Part shown: piece by piece, positions 55,210-63,868 of the stretch
How positions within the stretch are numbered: the first letter of the stretch is position 1
How the letters are laid out: every line of letters begins with the position of its first letter
Assembly: GCA_021647705.1 (NCBI GenBank)
Contig: JAKIUF010000006.1
Span: forward strand, 62,001-126,000
Direction: 5' to 3'
Origin: Gammaproteobacteria bacterium
GTDB taxonomy: Bacteria > Pseudomonadota > Gammaproteobacteria > SZUA-152
DNA length: 64,000 nt
The notes under the pieces: model-generated
The model's input: the letters and a program-made list of their open reading frames with translations, nothing else
Database searches by the model: none
Told to the model about the DNA's origin: nothing
Made by a program: the position numbers and the translations under genes

Positions 55210-55974
55210 TCAGCCATTCGTTTTAATTTCACTGCCACTGTATTCACTGAACATTCCCATCACCACATGACGCCGGGGCAGCTGTAAACCAACCTCTTCC
55301 ATTGTCGCCAGGATAATTGACGGGGAAACACATTGCTCAATGGTATCCCAATAATAACGCATCAGTTCCTGAGCCTCACTGCTACGACGAAACAAACGGG
55401 TCAAGGTAGGCACCACACCTTTCATGTAAAACTTGAGCCCCCCCTTGAAGAAAGCATTCTCCGGCCGGGTAATTTCCAGCAACAGGATTTTCCCTCCCGG
55501 TTTCAATACCCGACGATACTCGGAAAACAAAGCATGCAAATCCGCTACATGACGAAGGGCAAAGCCCATGGTCACACGATCAAAAGTATCATCAGGGAAC
55601 GGCAACCTCTCCCCCAGACCCTGGGCAATATTGGACACTCCCCGGGTTTTCGCTTCGCCAAGCATACCGGCGCTGGGATCTAAAGCAACCACCAAACCTT
55701 TATCCTGAACGATGCCCTGGGCCAGATGGGCCACTACGCCAGTACCAGAACCAACATCCAGCACCCACATACCCGGTTCCAGACCGGATCGTTCCAAAGC
55801 CTGACGTCGATACAATTCCCCGGAGCCGAAGCTCATAATGCTGTTAATCCAGTCGTAATGCGCCGCCGACGAATCAAACATTCCGTCGACTCGTCCACGG
55901 CGTTCACTTTCGTCCCCATAATACTCCGGAAGGACCGGATGAGGAGCCACTTGTTCTTTGTTTTGGGTTTTCAT
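55210..55974 (-). CDS. apeB: UbiE-like SAM-dependent methyltransferase (cluster methylase)
   Basis: A 254-residue class I methyltransferase, first gene of the minus arm. SAM motif I is VLDVGSGTGVVAH, motif II VVALDPSAGML, and LRHVADLHALF and VLKPGGKILLLEITRP follow. In aryl-polyene clusters the methylase acts on the ring or its hydroxyl. The gene starts opposite the chorismatase, so both arms share one regulatory region. Confidence 0.85.
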   Translation of the reverse strand: MKTQNKEQVAPHPVLPEYYGDESERRGRVDGMFDSSAAHYDWINSIMSFGSGELYRRQALERSGLEPGMWVLDVGSGTGVVAHLAQGIVQDKGLVVALDPSAGMLGEAKTRGVSNIAQGLGERLPFPDDTFDRVTMGFALRHVADLHALFSEYRRVLKPGGKILLLEITRPENAFFKGGLKFYMKGVVPTLTRLFRRSSEAQELMRYYWDTIEQCVSPSIILATMEEVGLQLPRRHVVMGMFSEYSGSEIKTNG

Positions 55975-56141
55975 GACCGAATTTCCACCACTTGACTACC
56001 AACAGCAGGACACTTTACTGTCTGGGAGTATATTTGTATAGGCGCTATACTCTTGTTCCGCAAAACAGCAATCTGTACGGACAACATTCTAACAATTACC
56101 TGTTTATAATAAAACCAACCAAACAAATTTCAGGGATTTTC
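55975..56141. promoter_or_regulatory. Divergent regulatory region between the two arms of the pigment cluster
   Basis: About 167 bp separates the methyltransferase start (55974) from the preferred chorismatase start (GTG at 56142). It is AT-rich at its right end and is the only place from which both arms can be started. Individual promoter boxes could not be assigned with confidence. Confidence 0.5.
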
Positions 56142-57152
56142 GTGGTGCAGCCAAACCAATCGCTCCAAATATCACCCATAATATCTTGTCGTTATTCAAG
56201 CCAGACTCCAGACGCACTTCTGAAAAGTGATGACGTACTGACAGTCATCAGTTTCGGCCAAGGCTGTGCGCCCACAAAAAAATCTCGCCATTTCAATACC
56301 GGTTTGCCTGTCCTCGGCAAGCCCCTCTGCGAGGTCTGGCACAGTCAGACTACAGTGGAACACGGTATCGAGGACCATTGTTACTGGTCAAGCAATGAGG
56401 AGCTGATGTGTCTCGGTCTATGGGTCAACGAACGTCATTATTCTGACCTCAAAACGGCAGTTTTCGCATCCTATACCACTTTGCTACAAAAACTTCGGGA
56501 TCGAAACTACCCTCATCTGCTCCGGGCCTGGAACTATCTTCCCCGGATTAATCACGGTGATAACGATAACGAACGGTACAAACAGTTTTGTCTCGGTCGC
56601 CACGAGGCATTCAGCCACTGTCAGCAACATCATTATCCGGCTGCCACTGCCATCGGACATGGCAGCGGCGATATCGTGATTTACCTGATGGCATCGCGCC
56701 AAACAGTTCCTCAACATTTCGAAAACCCTGATCAGTTAAGCGCTTTTTGCTACCCCAGAGAATACGGCCCCAAAAGTCCTTCTTTTGCCCGGGCCTCGGT
56801 GTTACAAAATCAAAATGGAAAACAACTCTACCTGTCAGGGACAGCCAGTATTCATGGCCACCAGTCCTTGCATCCGAATAACTTTAACGGCCAGATGGAT
56901 GTGACTTGCGGAAATATCAACACACTGCTGCAACACGTTGCCAGCCAACTTCGAGTGGAAACAACACCCACCCTAGAATTGATAAAAGTTTATGTCCGCA
57001 ACCGCCAGGATCTGAACAAGGCTGAAGCGGCCATTGAACAACATTTTGGCCCGGAAGTACCCGCACTGTTTCTTCAGGGTGATATTTGTCGTCAGGAGCT
57101 GTTAGTCGAAATTGACGGCATGTGCCAATTCGATCACGGCACCGGGCAATGA
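56142..57152 (+). CDS. Chorismatase (Hyg5/XanB2-type), source of hydroxybenzoate starter
   Basis: Chorismatases split chorismate to pyruvate plus an aromatic or dienoic acid; XanB2 supplies 3- and 4-hydroxybenzoate for xanthomonadin. Family motifs: RAWNYLPRINHGD, FCLGRHEAF, PAATAIGHGSGD, YGPKSPSFARA, LYLSGTASIHGH and the C-terminal CRQELLVEIDG. In that last motif Cys and Glu are seven apart, the spacing I recall for the hydroxybenzoate-forming Hyg5 active site. The frame opens at 55992, but the GTG at 56142 is preferred: CAGGGA lies just upstream and homology begins soon after. Its end overlaps the next gene by ATGA. Confidence 0.88.
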   Translation: MVQPNQSLQISPIISCRYSSQTPDALLKSDDVLTVISFGQGCAPTKKSRHFNTGLPVLGKPLCEVWHSQTTVEHGIEDHCYWSSNEELMCLGLWVNERHYSDLKTAVFASYTTLLQKLRDRNYPHLLRAWNYLPRINHGDNDNERYKQFCLGRHEAFSHCQQHHYPAATAIGHGSGDIVIYLMASRQTVPQHFENPDQLSAFCYPREYGPKSPSFARASVLQNQNGKQLYLSGTASIHGHQSLHPNNFNGQMDVTCGNINTLLQHVASQLRVETTPTLELIKVYVRNRQDLNKAEAAIEQHFGPEVPALFLQGDICRQELLVEIDGMCQFDHGTGQ

Positions 57153-57955
57153 AAGATATCAGTGATCATAGCGACAGAACGCTGCTCAACACCATCAACT
57201 ACATCTGGCGGTTATTGGTTACTGGTTTCAGTTTCATGCTTTTCGGCATTGGCGGTGCAATATTGTCCATCGTGCTATATACAATCTCTCACCTGATTCC
57301 CATGAGTAACGGCCGAAAGCTGTCTTTTATCCGCAGCACAATTTCACGAACGCTCGGCATTTACCTCCTCTTTCTCCGTCTCTGTGGCTTGCTCAGTTAT
57401 GAGATTCATGGCCGCGAGCACCTCAGACCCAATGGCCAATTAATCATCGCCAACCATCCTTCCCTGCTGGACGTCGCATTTGTGATCTCTCTCATCAGAC
57501 GGACAGATTGTGTGATCAAATCAAGTCTTCAGCGTACGCCCCTCACCCGAGGCCCCGTCAACACAGCCAAATATATCAGTAACGATTCAAAACAATTAAT
57601 CCAGAATTGCGTGGATTCACTACAACAAGGAAATTCCCTGGTCATATTTCCCGAGGGAACCCGTACCCGGCCAGGGGAAGCCTTAAAATTCCAGCGCGGT
57701 GTCGCCAATGTGGCCCTGATGGCGGAAAAAAATATCACCCCCATCACCATACGCTGTGAACCGGCAGCCTTGCTCAAACATCAAAAGTGGTACCAGATTC
57801 CCAAACTGCCGCCTCACTACACAATTCATGTTCTGCCCGACATCGCCATCGAACCTTATCTGGCCATGGAGGCGATGCAAAGCCAAAAAGCACGACGACT
57901 CAACCGGGACCTGATCGATTTTTTTACCGTCCGCATTAACAACCCAGGGCACTGA
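57149..57955 (+). CDS. apeD: 1-acylglycerol-3-phosphate acyltransferase-like protein (ApeD-like)
   Basis: A PlsC-type acyltransferase of about 268 residues. After one hydrophobic anchor (LLVTGFSFMLFGIGGAIL) it has IIANHPSLLDVAF (a variant HX4D box with Asn-His) and FPEGTRTRPGE. It starts at the ATG overlapping the chorismatase stop. In aryl-polyene clusters this enzyme type is thought to help attach the polyene to a glycerolipid. Confidence 0.85.
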   Translation: MKDISDHSDRTLLNTINYIWRLLVTGFSFMLFGIGGAILSIVLYTISHLIPMSNGRKLSFIRSTISRTLGIYLLFLRLCGLLSYEIHGREHLRPNGQLIIANHPSLLDVAFVISLIRRTDCVIKSSLQRTPLTRGPVNTAKYISNDSKQLIQNCVDSLQQGNSLVIFPEGTRTRPGEALKFQRGVANVALMAEKNITPITIRCEPAALLKHQKWYQIPKLPPHYTIHVLPDIAIEPYLAMEAMQSQKARRLNRDLIDFFTVRINNPGH

Positions 57956-58110
57956 AACACAACGATGAACCGATAAATTTCCTGCCACGATGCAATGAAA
58001 ACCCGTGTATTATTTGCTAGAATACCCGACCAGCACGCTGCCAAGACTGTTTTGATAATGTACTGGCCACTGTGAACAACAGTTAACTATAATAAAAAAC
58101 CGGTTTTGTT

Positions 58111-58374
58111 ATGCATACGAAAGAATCAATATACGAATATTTGAAGGGCGTCATGTCGGAGCTGTTTGAAGTCGAGGTCGATACGATTCGTCCTGATTCC
58201 AGGCTCTACGAAGAACTGGATATTGACAGTATCGATGCCGTGGACATGATCATAAAACTGAAAGACCTGACAGGGAAAAAGTTGCGGCCCGAAGACTTCA
58301 AAAATGTGCGCACGGTGCAAGATGTGGTGGATGCCGTCTATGTGCTGATCAACAATGATACCCCCATGCAGTGA
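58111..58374 (+). CDS. apeE: Acyl carrier protein, ApeE-like
   Basis: An 87-residue ACP with ELDIDSIDAVDMI as phosphopantetheine site. A gap of 155 bp before it is the longest in the plus arm; TATAAT about 20 bp upstream may mark an internal promoter. It ends overlapping the next gene as GTGA. Confidence 0.9.
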   Translation: MHTKESIYEYLKGVMSELFEVEVDTIRPDSRLYEELDIDSIDAVDMIIKLKDLTGKKLRPEDFKNVRTVQDVVDAVYVLINNDTPMQ

Positions 58375-58757
58375 TCTCCACGCCGCCTGACAGCCCACAT
58401 CCCGAGAACAAAACTGACCCTGTCATATTACAACAACATATTGATGCTGTTGAAACCCGGTTCTTACTCTATATCCCCAATGATCTGGTGTATTTCGAAG
58501 ATCATTTTCCCAGCCACCCTATGCTTCCAGGAGTGGTTCAGATCCAATGGGTAACAGACTTGGCGAAACAACTACCGCTACCCGATACATTTCTGGAAAA
58601 TTTTTCGACAATAACAAAACTGAAATTCATGCGTCTGATTGCACCAGAAGTCCAACTCACCCTGCAACTGATAATATCGCCATCAGGCAAATCACTGAGC
58701 TTTCGCTATTTCGATGATGCGGGCGATTACTCTTCCGGCCATCTGGGCTTCAGGTAG
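58371..58757 (+). CDS. Second FabZ/ApeI-type hotdog dehydratase
   Basis: A 128-residue single-hotdog protein with VYFEDHFPSHPMLPGVVQIQ, the dehydratase loop with its His, and TKLKFMRLIAP. It begins at a GTG overlapping the stop of the ACP gene. It resembles ApeI proteins, as does the protein at 52537; the cluster thus has three hotdog dehydratase-like genes in all, besides the thioesterase. Confidence 0.8.
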   Translation: MISTPPDSPHPENKTDPVILQQHIDAVETRFLLYIPNDLVYFEDHFPSHPMLPGVVQIQWVTDLAKQLPLPDTFLENFSTITKLKFMRLIAPEVQLTLQLIISPSGKSLSFRYFDDAGDYSSGHLGFR

Positions 58758-58763
58758 TCCACC

Positions 58764-59522
58764 ATGTTCAACCCTTGCATCATCATTCCGACATACAACC
58801 ATCACCGCTATATTCACACAGTGATTGATGGGCTAGGGCAGGATATTCCCTGCCTGATTATCGACGACGGCAGCATTTCACCCTGCCGTGAAATTCTTCA
58901 GGATCTCGCCCGTGAACGGCCCTGGGTAGAACTTGTTCGATTGCAACAGAATCAGGGGAAAGGAATCGCCGTCACCACCGGACTGAAGCATGCCTACCAA
59001 CAGGGGTTCAGTCACGCCCTGCAAATCGATGCCGATGGCCAACACGATACCAATGATCTCCCTCGCTTTCTTTCCCTGGCAAAAAAACACCCCCTGGCCA
59101 TCATCGCAGGGGTGAGGCGCTATGAAGAAATGCCGCCCAAACGACGTTATGGCCGGATGATTACCGATTTCTGGGTATGGATAAATACCCTTTCCTTCAC
59201 CATTAAAGACTCCATGTGTGGTTACCGTCTTTACCCATTAGCAGAAACCATGCCTCTGATATCGGATACCGCAGTGGGCCAGCGGATGGATTTTGATACC
59301 GATATTCTGGTACGGCTCTACTGGCGTGGAATTGCGGTCGAACAACTGGAAACCCGAATACACTATCACCATGATGGCGTCTCTCATTTTGACATGCTGC
59401 GGGACAATCTAAGAATTTCGAAAATGCACACCCGCCTTTTCTTCGGCATGCTGGTCAGGCTGCCTGTCCTCATGGCACGCACCTGGAAACATCAAGACAA
59501 ACATGCTCAACACAAAAACTGA
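58764..59522 (+). CDS. Family 2 glycosyltransferase
   Basis: A GT-A fold glycosyltransferase of 252 residues: CIIIPTYNHHRYI, IIDDGS, QNQGKGIAVTTGL, then QIDADGQHD with the metal-binding DxD and MCGYRLYPL. It is the glycosyltransferase half of what is often a glycosyltransferase-acyltransferase fusion (ApeJ) in these clusters. It probably decorates the lipid head or the aryl group. Confidence 0.88.
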   Translation: MFNPCIIIPTYNHHRYIHTVIDGLGQDIPCLIIDDGSISPCREILQDLARERPWVELVRLQQNQGKGIAVTTGLKHAYQQGFSHALQIDADGQHDTNDLPRFLSLAKKHPLAIIAGVRRYEEMPPKRRYGRMITDFWVWINTLSFTIKDSMCGYRLYPLAETMPLISDTAVGQRMDFDTDILVRLYWRGIAVEQLETRIHYHHDGVSHFDMLRDNLRISKMHTRLFFGMLVRLPVLMARTWKHQDKHAQHKN

Positions 59523-59943
59523 AATCACAATCCCCTTCCATGACGTCGACTCCATGAAAGTCGTCTGGCATGGCTGCTATGTAAAATATTTCGAAATCGC
59601 CCGATGTCAATTGCTTGAAATTTTCGATTACAGTTACCAGAAAATGTTTGAATCCGGCTACGCTTGGCCGGTGGTCGATATGCGAATCAAATACGTTAAA
59701 CCGCTGCATTTTGACCAAAAAATCGTGGTGGAAACTCAATTAATAGAATGGGAATACCGGCTAAAAATCAAATATCGAATTTGTGATGCCGATAGCGGAG
59801 TAACCCTGACCAAGGGTTATACCATCCAAGTGGCTGTGGATATGGAGACTCAGGAAATGTGCCTGGAATCGCCTCTGGTTTTCACAACAAAGCTTTTCAA
59901 AACAGAGGCATTCAAAACAAAGTCAGGCAAAACCGAAACATGA
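59503..59943 (+). CDS. apeK: Acyl-CoA/ACP thioesterase, ApeK-like (4HBT hotdog)
   Basis: A YbgC-type hotdog thioesterase. DVDSMKVVWHGCYVKYFE includes the catalytic Asp and the conserved His/Tyr surroundings, followed by KYVKPLHFDQKIVVET. It overlaps the glycosyltransferase by 20 bp. In the known system ApeK hydrolyses or edits ACP-bound intermediates. The 3' part (about 25 residues of Lys/Thr-rich repeats) extends beyond the normal fold. Confidence 0.85.
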   Translation: MLNTKTEITIPFHDVDSMKVVWHGCYVKYFEIARCQLLEIFDYSYQKMFESGYAWPVVDMRIKYVKPLHFDQKIVVETQLIEWEYRLKIKYRICDADSGVTLTKGYTIQVAVDMETQEMCLESPLVFTTKLFKTEAFKTKSGKTET

Positions 59944-60644
59944 ATCGCCTGATATTAGCTCTTATCATCACTCTGATGACACTCCCTCAACCGGTTTATG
60001 CCGGTGACGCCACCGAGACAAGCAACCTGCTATCTCAACAAATGCGTCAGCACCAAGTCGTAAAAGGCCACTTTGAACAATCGCGCACGTTGACCGGTAT
60101 TCCCCGCCCCATTCATTCCAGCGGCCGCTTTATCTATTGGCGAAACCACGGCCTGTACTGGAAAACCGAAAAACCCATCTCTCAAGCCTCGACGTTTACC
60201 CCCGATGCCATCATTCACTGGCAGTCCGGCACTGACTTACAACAAGCCAAACGTCAGGTAAACAAAAGCACATCACCGGTTCAAAAACAGATCAGCCGCA
60301 TTTTACTGGCCGTTTTCGGCGGCGACATTCAATCATTGGAAAAACTGTTCAACACCCACTGGCATTCCGGCTCGACACCCGACGAAAAACAATGGACCGT
60401 AGACCTGACGCCTTCAGTGACCGCCATCAAACAAGTCGTTGCGAAAATCACCCTCAGCGGTGGAGATTACGTTAACGCTCTCAATCTCGATGCCAGCAAC
60501 GGTGACACCACCCGGATTCACTTTTCCAACATCCGTGCATTCGCCTATCCCGCAGCAGAGGATTGCCAGTATTTCAATCAGGATTCCGCATCATGTCCTG
60601 GCGACAAAACCGACACTCTTTCATCCAGCCGAAGAGAACCATGA
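59940..60644 (+). CDS. apeL: LolA-like periplasmic carrier, ApeL-like
   Basis: The ATG at 59940 overlaps the thioesterase stop and begins a signal peptide (LILALIITLMTLPQPVYA). The mature part has VKGHFEQSRTLTGI and SSGRFIYWRNHGLYWKTEKP, as in outer-membrane lipoprotein carrier (LolA) proteins. Such proteins in aryl-polyene clusters are expected to carry the lipid-linked pigment across the periplasm. Length, about 234 residues, is normal. Confidence 0.85.
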   Translation: MNRLILALIITLMTLPQPVYAGDATETSNLLSQQMRQHQVVKGHFEQSRTLTGIPRPIHSSGRFIYWRNHGLYWKTEKPISQASTFTPDAIIHWQSGTDLQQAKRQVNKSTSPVQKQISRILLAVFGGDIQSLEKLFNTHWHSGSTPDEKQWTVDLTPSVTAIKQVVAKITLSGGDYVNALNLDASNGDTTRIHFSNIRAFAYPAAEDCQYFNQDSASCPGDKTDTLSSSRREP

Positions 60645-63076
60645 AACCTGACAAGCGATCAGGAATGCAGTCAGAAATGCAGGACAGCCACACATTTACC
60701 TCGATTTACAGAGGGTTGGCAGCGGCATTTGTGATCCTTTGCCTGACCAGTATCTTTTTACTGAATAACACATTTAAAACCGGACTGGTCATTGATACTG
60801 ATCTCCGCGCCCTGTTGCCAAAAACTGACAACAATGCTCTCTCCCGCTACGCCGAATCCCGGTTACTCAATCGACTGGGGAACACGGTTATCCTGTTGAT
60901 CGGAGCAACGACACCGGAAGCAGCAATAAAAGCGGCCGACTTCGGCAGTACCTGGCTGCATAACCACACAACGTTGCGCGTGAATGCGGATTCCTCCCCG
61001 GGGCTCGACCCGGAAAACCTGATCCTGCAAATGAAAGATCACCGCTTCCATTTGCTCACACCAAAACAACGACAACTGCTCGAAAACGATGCCACAGAGG
61101 ATTTGCTCAACATGGGCTGGGCTTCAGTTCTGGGGCCCCAAAGCTGGGCCCGGATCACCTCCATACAAGAAGACCCCCTTGCATTGTTTGACGATTTTGT
61201 CGCATGGGCCAGTCAGACCGGCAGCACGTCCACCGTCACCCGGCATGGGGAAAATATACTGTTCAGCACACCTCAAAGACCCGGGTGGTTTTTCTCCCCT
61301 CTTTATATAAACACCGGCGAAGAAACATTTCAGCTCGATGCCCAAGCCAATACTGTCGCCACCCTGGCCCAGCTACAGACAGCGCTGAAGCAACATTTAC
61401 CCGAAATACAAACGTTAAAATCCGGTGTCATTTTTCATGCCGCTGAAGCCGCCAAACGCGCCCGGGGAGAGGTCACATTAATCGGTCTGGGGTCACTGCT
61501 CGGCATCATTGCATTATTCATTGCCGCCTTCCGCTCACTGACCCCGCTGGTCATCAGTTTAGCCTCTGTTTTTTTCGGCTGCGTCATTGCCTTTTCCATC
61601 GTTCACCACCTCTACTCCGGGCTGCACATCATCACTCTGGTTTTTGGTGCTGCCCTGATTGGTGTCTCCGTCGATTACTCGCTGCATTATTTCACCCGAC
61701 TGTTCTCCACCCGCACCACCGGTCATCGCTTTACCTGTTTGCGATCCATTTTCCCGGCCATCAGCCTCGGGTTGATCACCAGCATCATTGGCTACGGCAG
61801 TTTAAGCCAGGCACCATTGACCAGCCTCAACCAGATCGCCCTCTTTTCTGTCACCGGCCTCATCAGTGCTTGGCTGTTCGTGGTTGTTATCTACCCCTGG
61901 GCCAGAATACGTGACCCCAAACCGATGCCGGCTTACCTGACCCGCTGGGCACTGTTCCCCCTGAATTGCTGGCAAAACCTGAAACGGCGACATCTGCCCC
62001 CGGCCACCTTCCTCGCAGGTCTGGCGATTCTGAGTGCCCTGGGTGCCTGGCTGACCATCACCACTAGCGATGATGTCCGTATCCTTCACTCACCCTCAAC
62101 GGTCTTGCTGGAAGAAGAAAAAAAACTGAAAACAATCATCAACAGCTATGCGGGCAATCAGTTTTTCATCGTCACCGGTTTAAGCGGACAACAAGTATTG
62201 CAAAATGAAGAAGCGTTCCGCCCACAACTTGAAAAACTGGTTGAGTCCGGAGCCATCACCGGCTACCAGTCCATCACTCGCTTCCTCCCATCCATCGCTC
62301 GCCAGCAAGAAGATTACCGCCTGCAAAAACACACACTCTACGATAATAGTGATAGTGGCGAACCTGGCCCGATACCCCGCTTCATGAAAAAACTGGGGTT
62401 TGATGCCGCAGCGACAGAGCAACTGTCACACCGCTTTGCCGCCCGTAAAAATGACTACCTGACCCCGAAAAACTGGCCGGGATTACAGGCATCAGGACTT
62501 GACCTGCTCTGGCTTGGTCAGATCGATAAACAATATGCGACCCTGATCCTGTTACAAGGGATCAAAGATACCGCCGCCCTGACAACAGCGGCAACCGACG
62601 TCGATGACATTGTATTCATCGACAAGGTAAACGAGTTAAGCCACATTCTGGAACAGCAACGACACTCGGCAACCGCCATGCTCGCCCTGGCGTATGGCGC
62701 AATCGTCATCCTGTTGCTCCTGCGTTATCGGCGAATCGATGCAATGCTCCTGGCGCTGGTTCCTCTGGTCTCAACGTTACTCACCATCACCCTGCTCTCC
62801 GGTATCGGCATGTCCATCAGCCTGTTTCATCTGTTTGCCATGTTCCTGATACTCGGGCTGGGTATGGATTACAGCATCTTCATTTATGAATCATCAGCGG
62901 CAGAAACCGCCAGCCACACCGCAATACTGTTCTCTGCTATCACCAGCTGTCTGTCATTCGGCCTGCTGGCACTGAGCAGCACACCCATGGTGCAATTTTT
63001 CGGTGCCACGGTATTAATCGGCAGCATTTTTAATCTGGCCCTCGCCCCCGCTGTTGCGCGCCTGTCGCCAAAATAG
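60641..63076 (+). CDS. apeM: RND/MMPL-family exporter, ApeM-like
   Basis: An inner-membrane exporter of about 811 residues, starting at the ATG overlapping the previous stop. It has the RND/MMPL layout: one N-terminal helix (FVILCLTSIFLL), a large periplasmic loop, five helices including GAALIGVSVDYSLHYFTRL, a second loop and five more helices with LGLGMDYSIFIYES. The two YS-type DY motifs lie at equivalent places. It should flip or export the aryl-polyene lipid; no DUF3261 lipoprotein gene was seen with it. Confidence 0.9.
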   Translation: MKPDKRSGMQSEMQDSHTFTSIYRGLAAAFVILCLTSIFLLNNTFKTGLVIDTDLRALLPKTDNNALSRYAESRLLNRLGNTVILLIGATTPEAAIKAADFGSTWLHNHTTLRVNADSSPGLDPENLILQMKDHRFHLLTPKQRQLLENDATEDLLNMGWASVLGPQSWARITSIQEDPLALFDDFVAWASQTGSTSTVTRHGENILFSTPQRPGWFFSPLYINTGEETFQLDAQANTVATLAQLQTALKQHLPEIQTLKSGVIFHAAEAAKRARGEVTLIGLGSLLGIIALFIAAFRSLTPLVISLASVFFGCVIAFSIVHHLYSGLHIITLVFGAALIGVSVDYSLHYFTRLFSTRTTGHRFTCLRSIFPAISLGLITSIIGYGSLSQAPLTSLNQIALFSVTGLISAWLFVVVIYPWARIRDPKPMPAYLTRWALFPLNCWQNLKRRHLPPATFLAGLAILSALGAWLTITTSDDVRILHSPSTVLLEEEKKLKTIINSYAGNQFFIVTGLSGQQVLQNEEAFRPQLEKLVESGAITGYQSITRFLPSIARQQEDYRLQKHTLYDNSDSGEPGPIPRFMKKLGFDAAATEQLSHRFAARKNDYLTPKNWPGLQASGLDLLWLGQIDKQYATLILLQGIKDTAALTTAATDVDDIVFIDKVNELSHILEQQRHSATAMLALAYGAIVILLLLRYRRIDAMLLALVPLVSTLLTITLLSGIGMSISLFHLFAMFLILGLGMDYSIFIYESSAAETASHTAILFSAITSCLSFGLLALSSTPMVQFFGATVLIGSIFNLALAPAVARLSPK

Positions 63077-63090
63077 CATTGCAAAAAGAA

Positions 63091-63200
63091 ATAACCTGAA
63101 CATTTTGCTGGTCTATCCTTCCGTCTTCAGCGTTGAGGAAGAAGGTTACATACAACGATGTATGCACCTATTTCTGCGCCTTGAATACGAAACGATATCC
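63091..63200. repeat. Short copy of the composite dispersed repeat
   Basis: The left block (63091-63127) and right block (63181-63200) are those that flank the long copy at 30306-30679, but here only about 54 bases separate them instead of about 319, and the CAGAG palindrome is absent. The copy starts 14 bp after the exporter gene and ends near the broken end of the integrase pseudogene. Confidence 0.75.
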
Positions 63201-63228
63201 GGTGCAATCTGTATGAATTATTCAATTT

Positions 63229-63619
63229 TCATTCCTTAGTTGGAAGCCGGAGCCTTCCTCTGGCAAGGGTTGTGTGACTCCGAAGCAAGGTATGAGCAAA
63301 AAATCGCCAAAGTACTCAATCCACTTTATCGAGACATGGCGCATTGATCATAATAAACAGTTTCTGTATAGCATCGATAGCTTGAATGAATTGCCCGTTT
63401 TTTAGCCTGATATTCCTGCCCTAATTTTCCAGGAACCGGGGACTGGGCAAGGTGTATTAATGGTAACTTTTGATCAGGGTAAGCTTGGGTATAACGCTCT
63501 GTCCGTTTTACGTACCAACGACAAATATCTCCCTTAACAGCTTGTTTTTGAAGGAATTCAATATATTGACCCTGGAGTCTGGAGGCAGTATTGTCTGTTT
63601 TTGATTTGTTATTATTCAA
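63229..63619 (-). pseudogene. Decayed integron-type tyrosine recombinase (integrase N-terminal part)
   Basis: From the ATG at 63619 the frame reads through QYIEFLQKQAVKGDICRW and RTERYTQAYPDQKLP, which resembles the SAM-like N-terminal domain of integron integrases. Near 63385 the match moves to another frame (NGQFIQAIDAIQKLFIMINA), showing a frameshift, then meets a TGA where Trp is expected in the family (after LDKVD) and goes on in that frame as VLWRFFAHTLLRSHTTLAR. The catalytic core with Arg/Tyr is missing. It ends beside the repeat copy at 63091-63200. Confidence 0.72.
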
Positions 63620-63868
63620 ATGTTTGCGTCATTGCATGTATGTGAATTTCATTTCATAACATGCTGTTTTTTATATAAAACAGGGTGTTCGTAATTATGG
63701 TGCTATACAGATTCTGCATATTGGACTGTTAGCGCTTAAAGGCAAGTGGCGCATAATATAAGATATTTGGTTCTAATTTTTGTATTAGTCCAAGCTGTGT
63801 ACCCCAATTTTAGCTAGGGGAATAATAAAGTTATAGAAATTTAGTCCATCAAGAAAGAGAGTTTAAAA

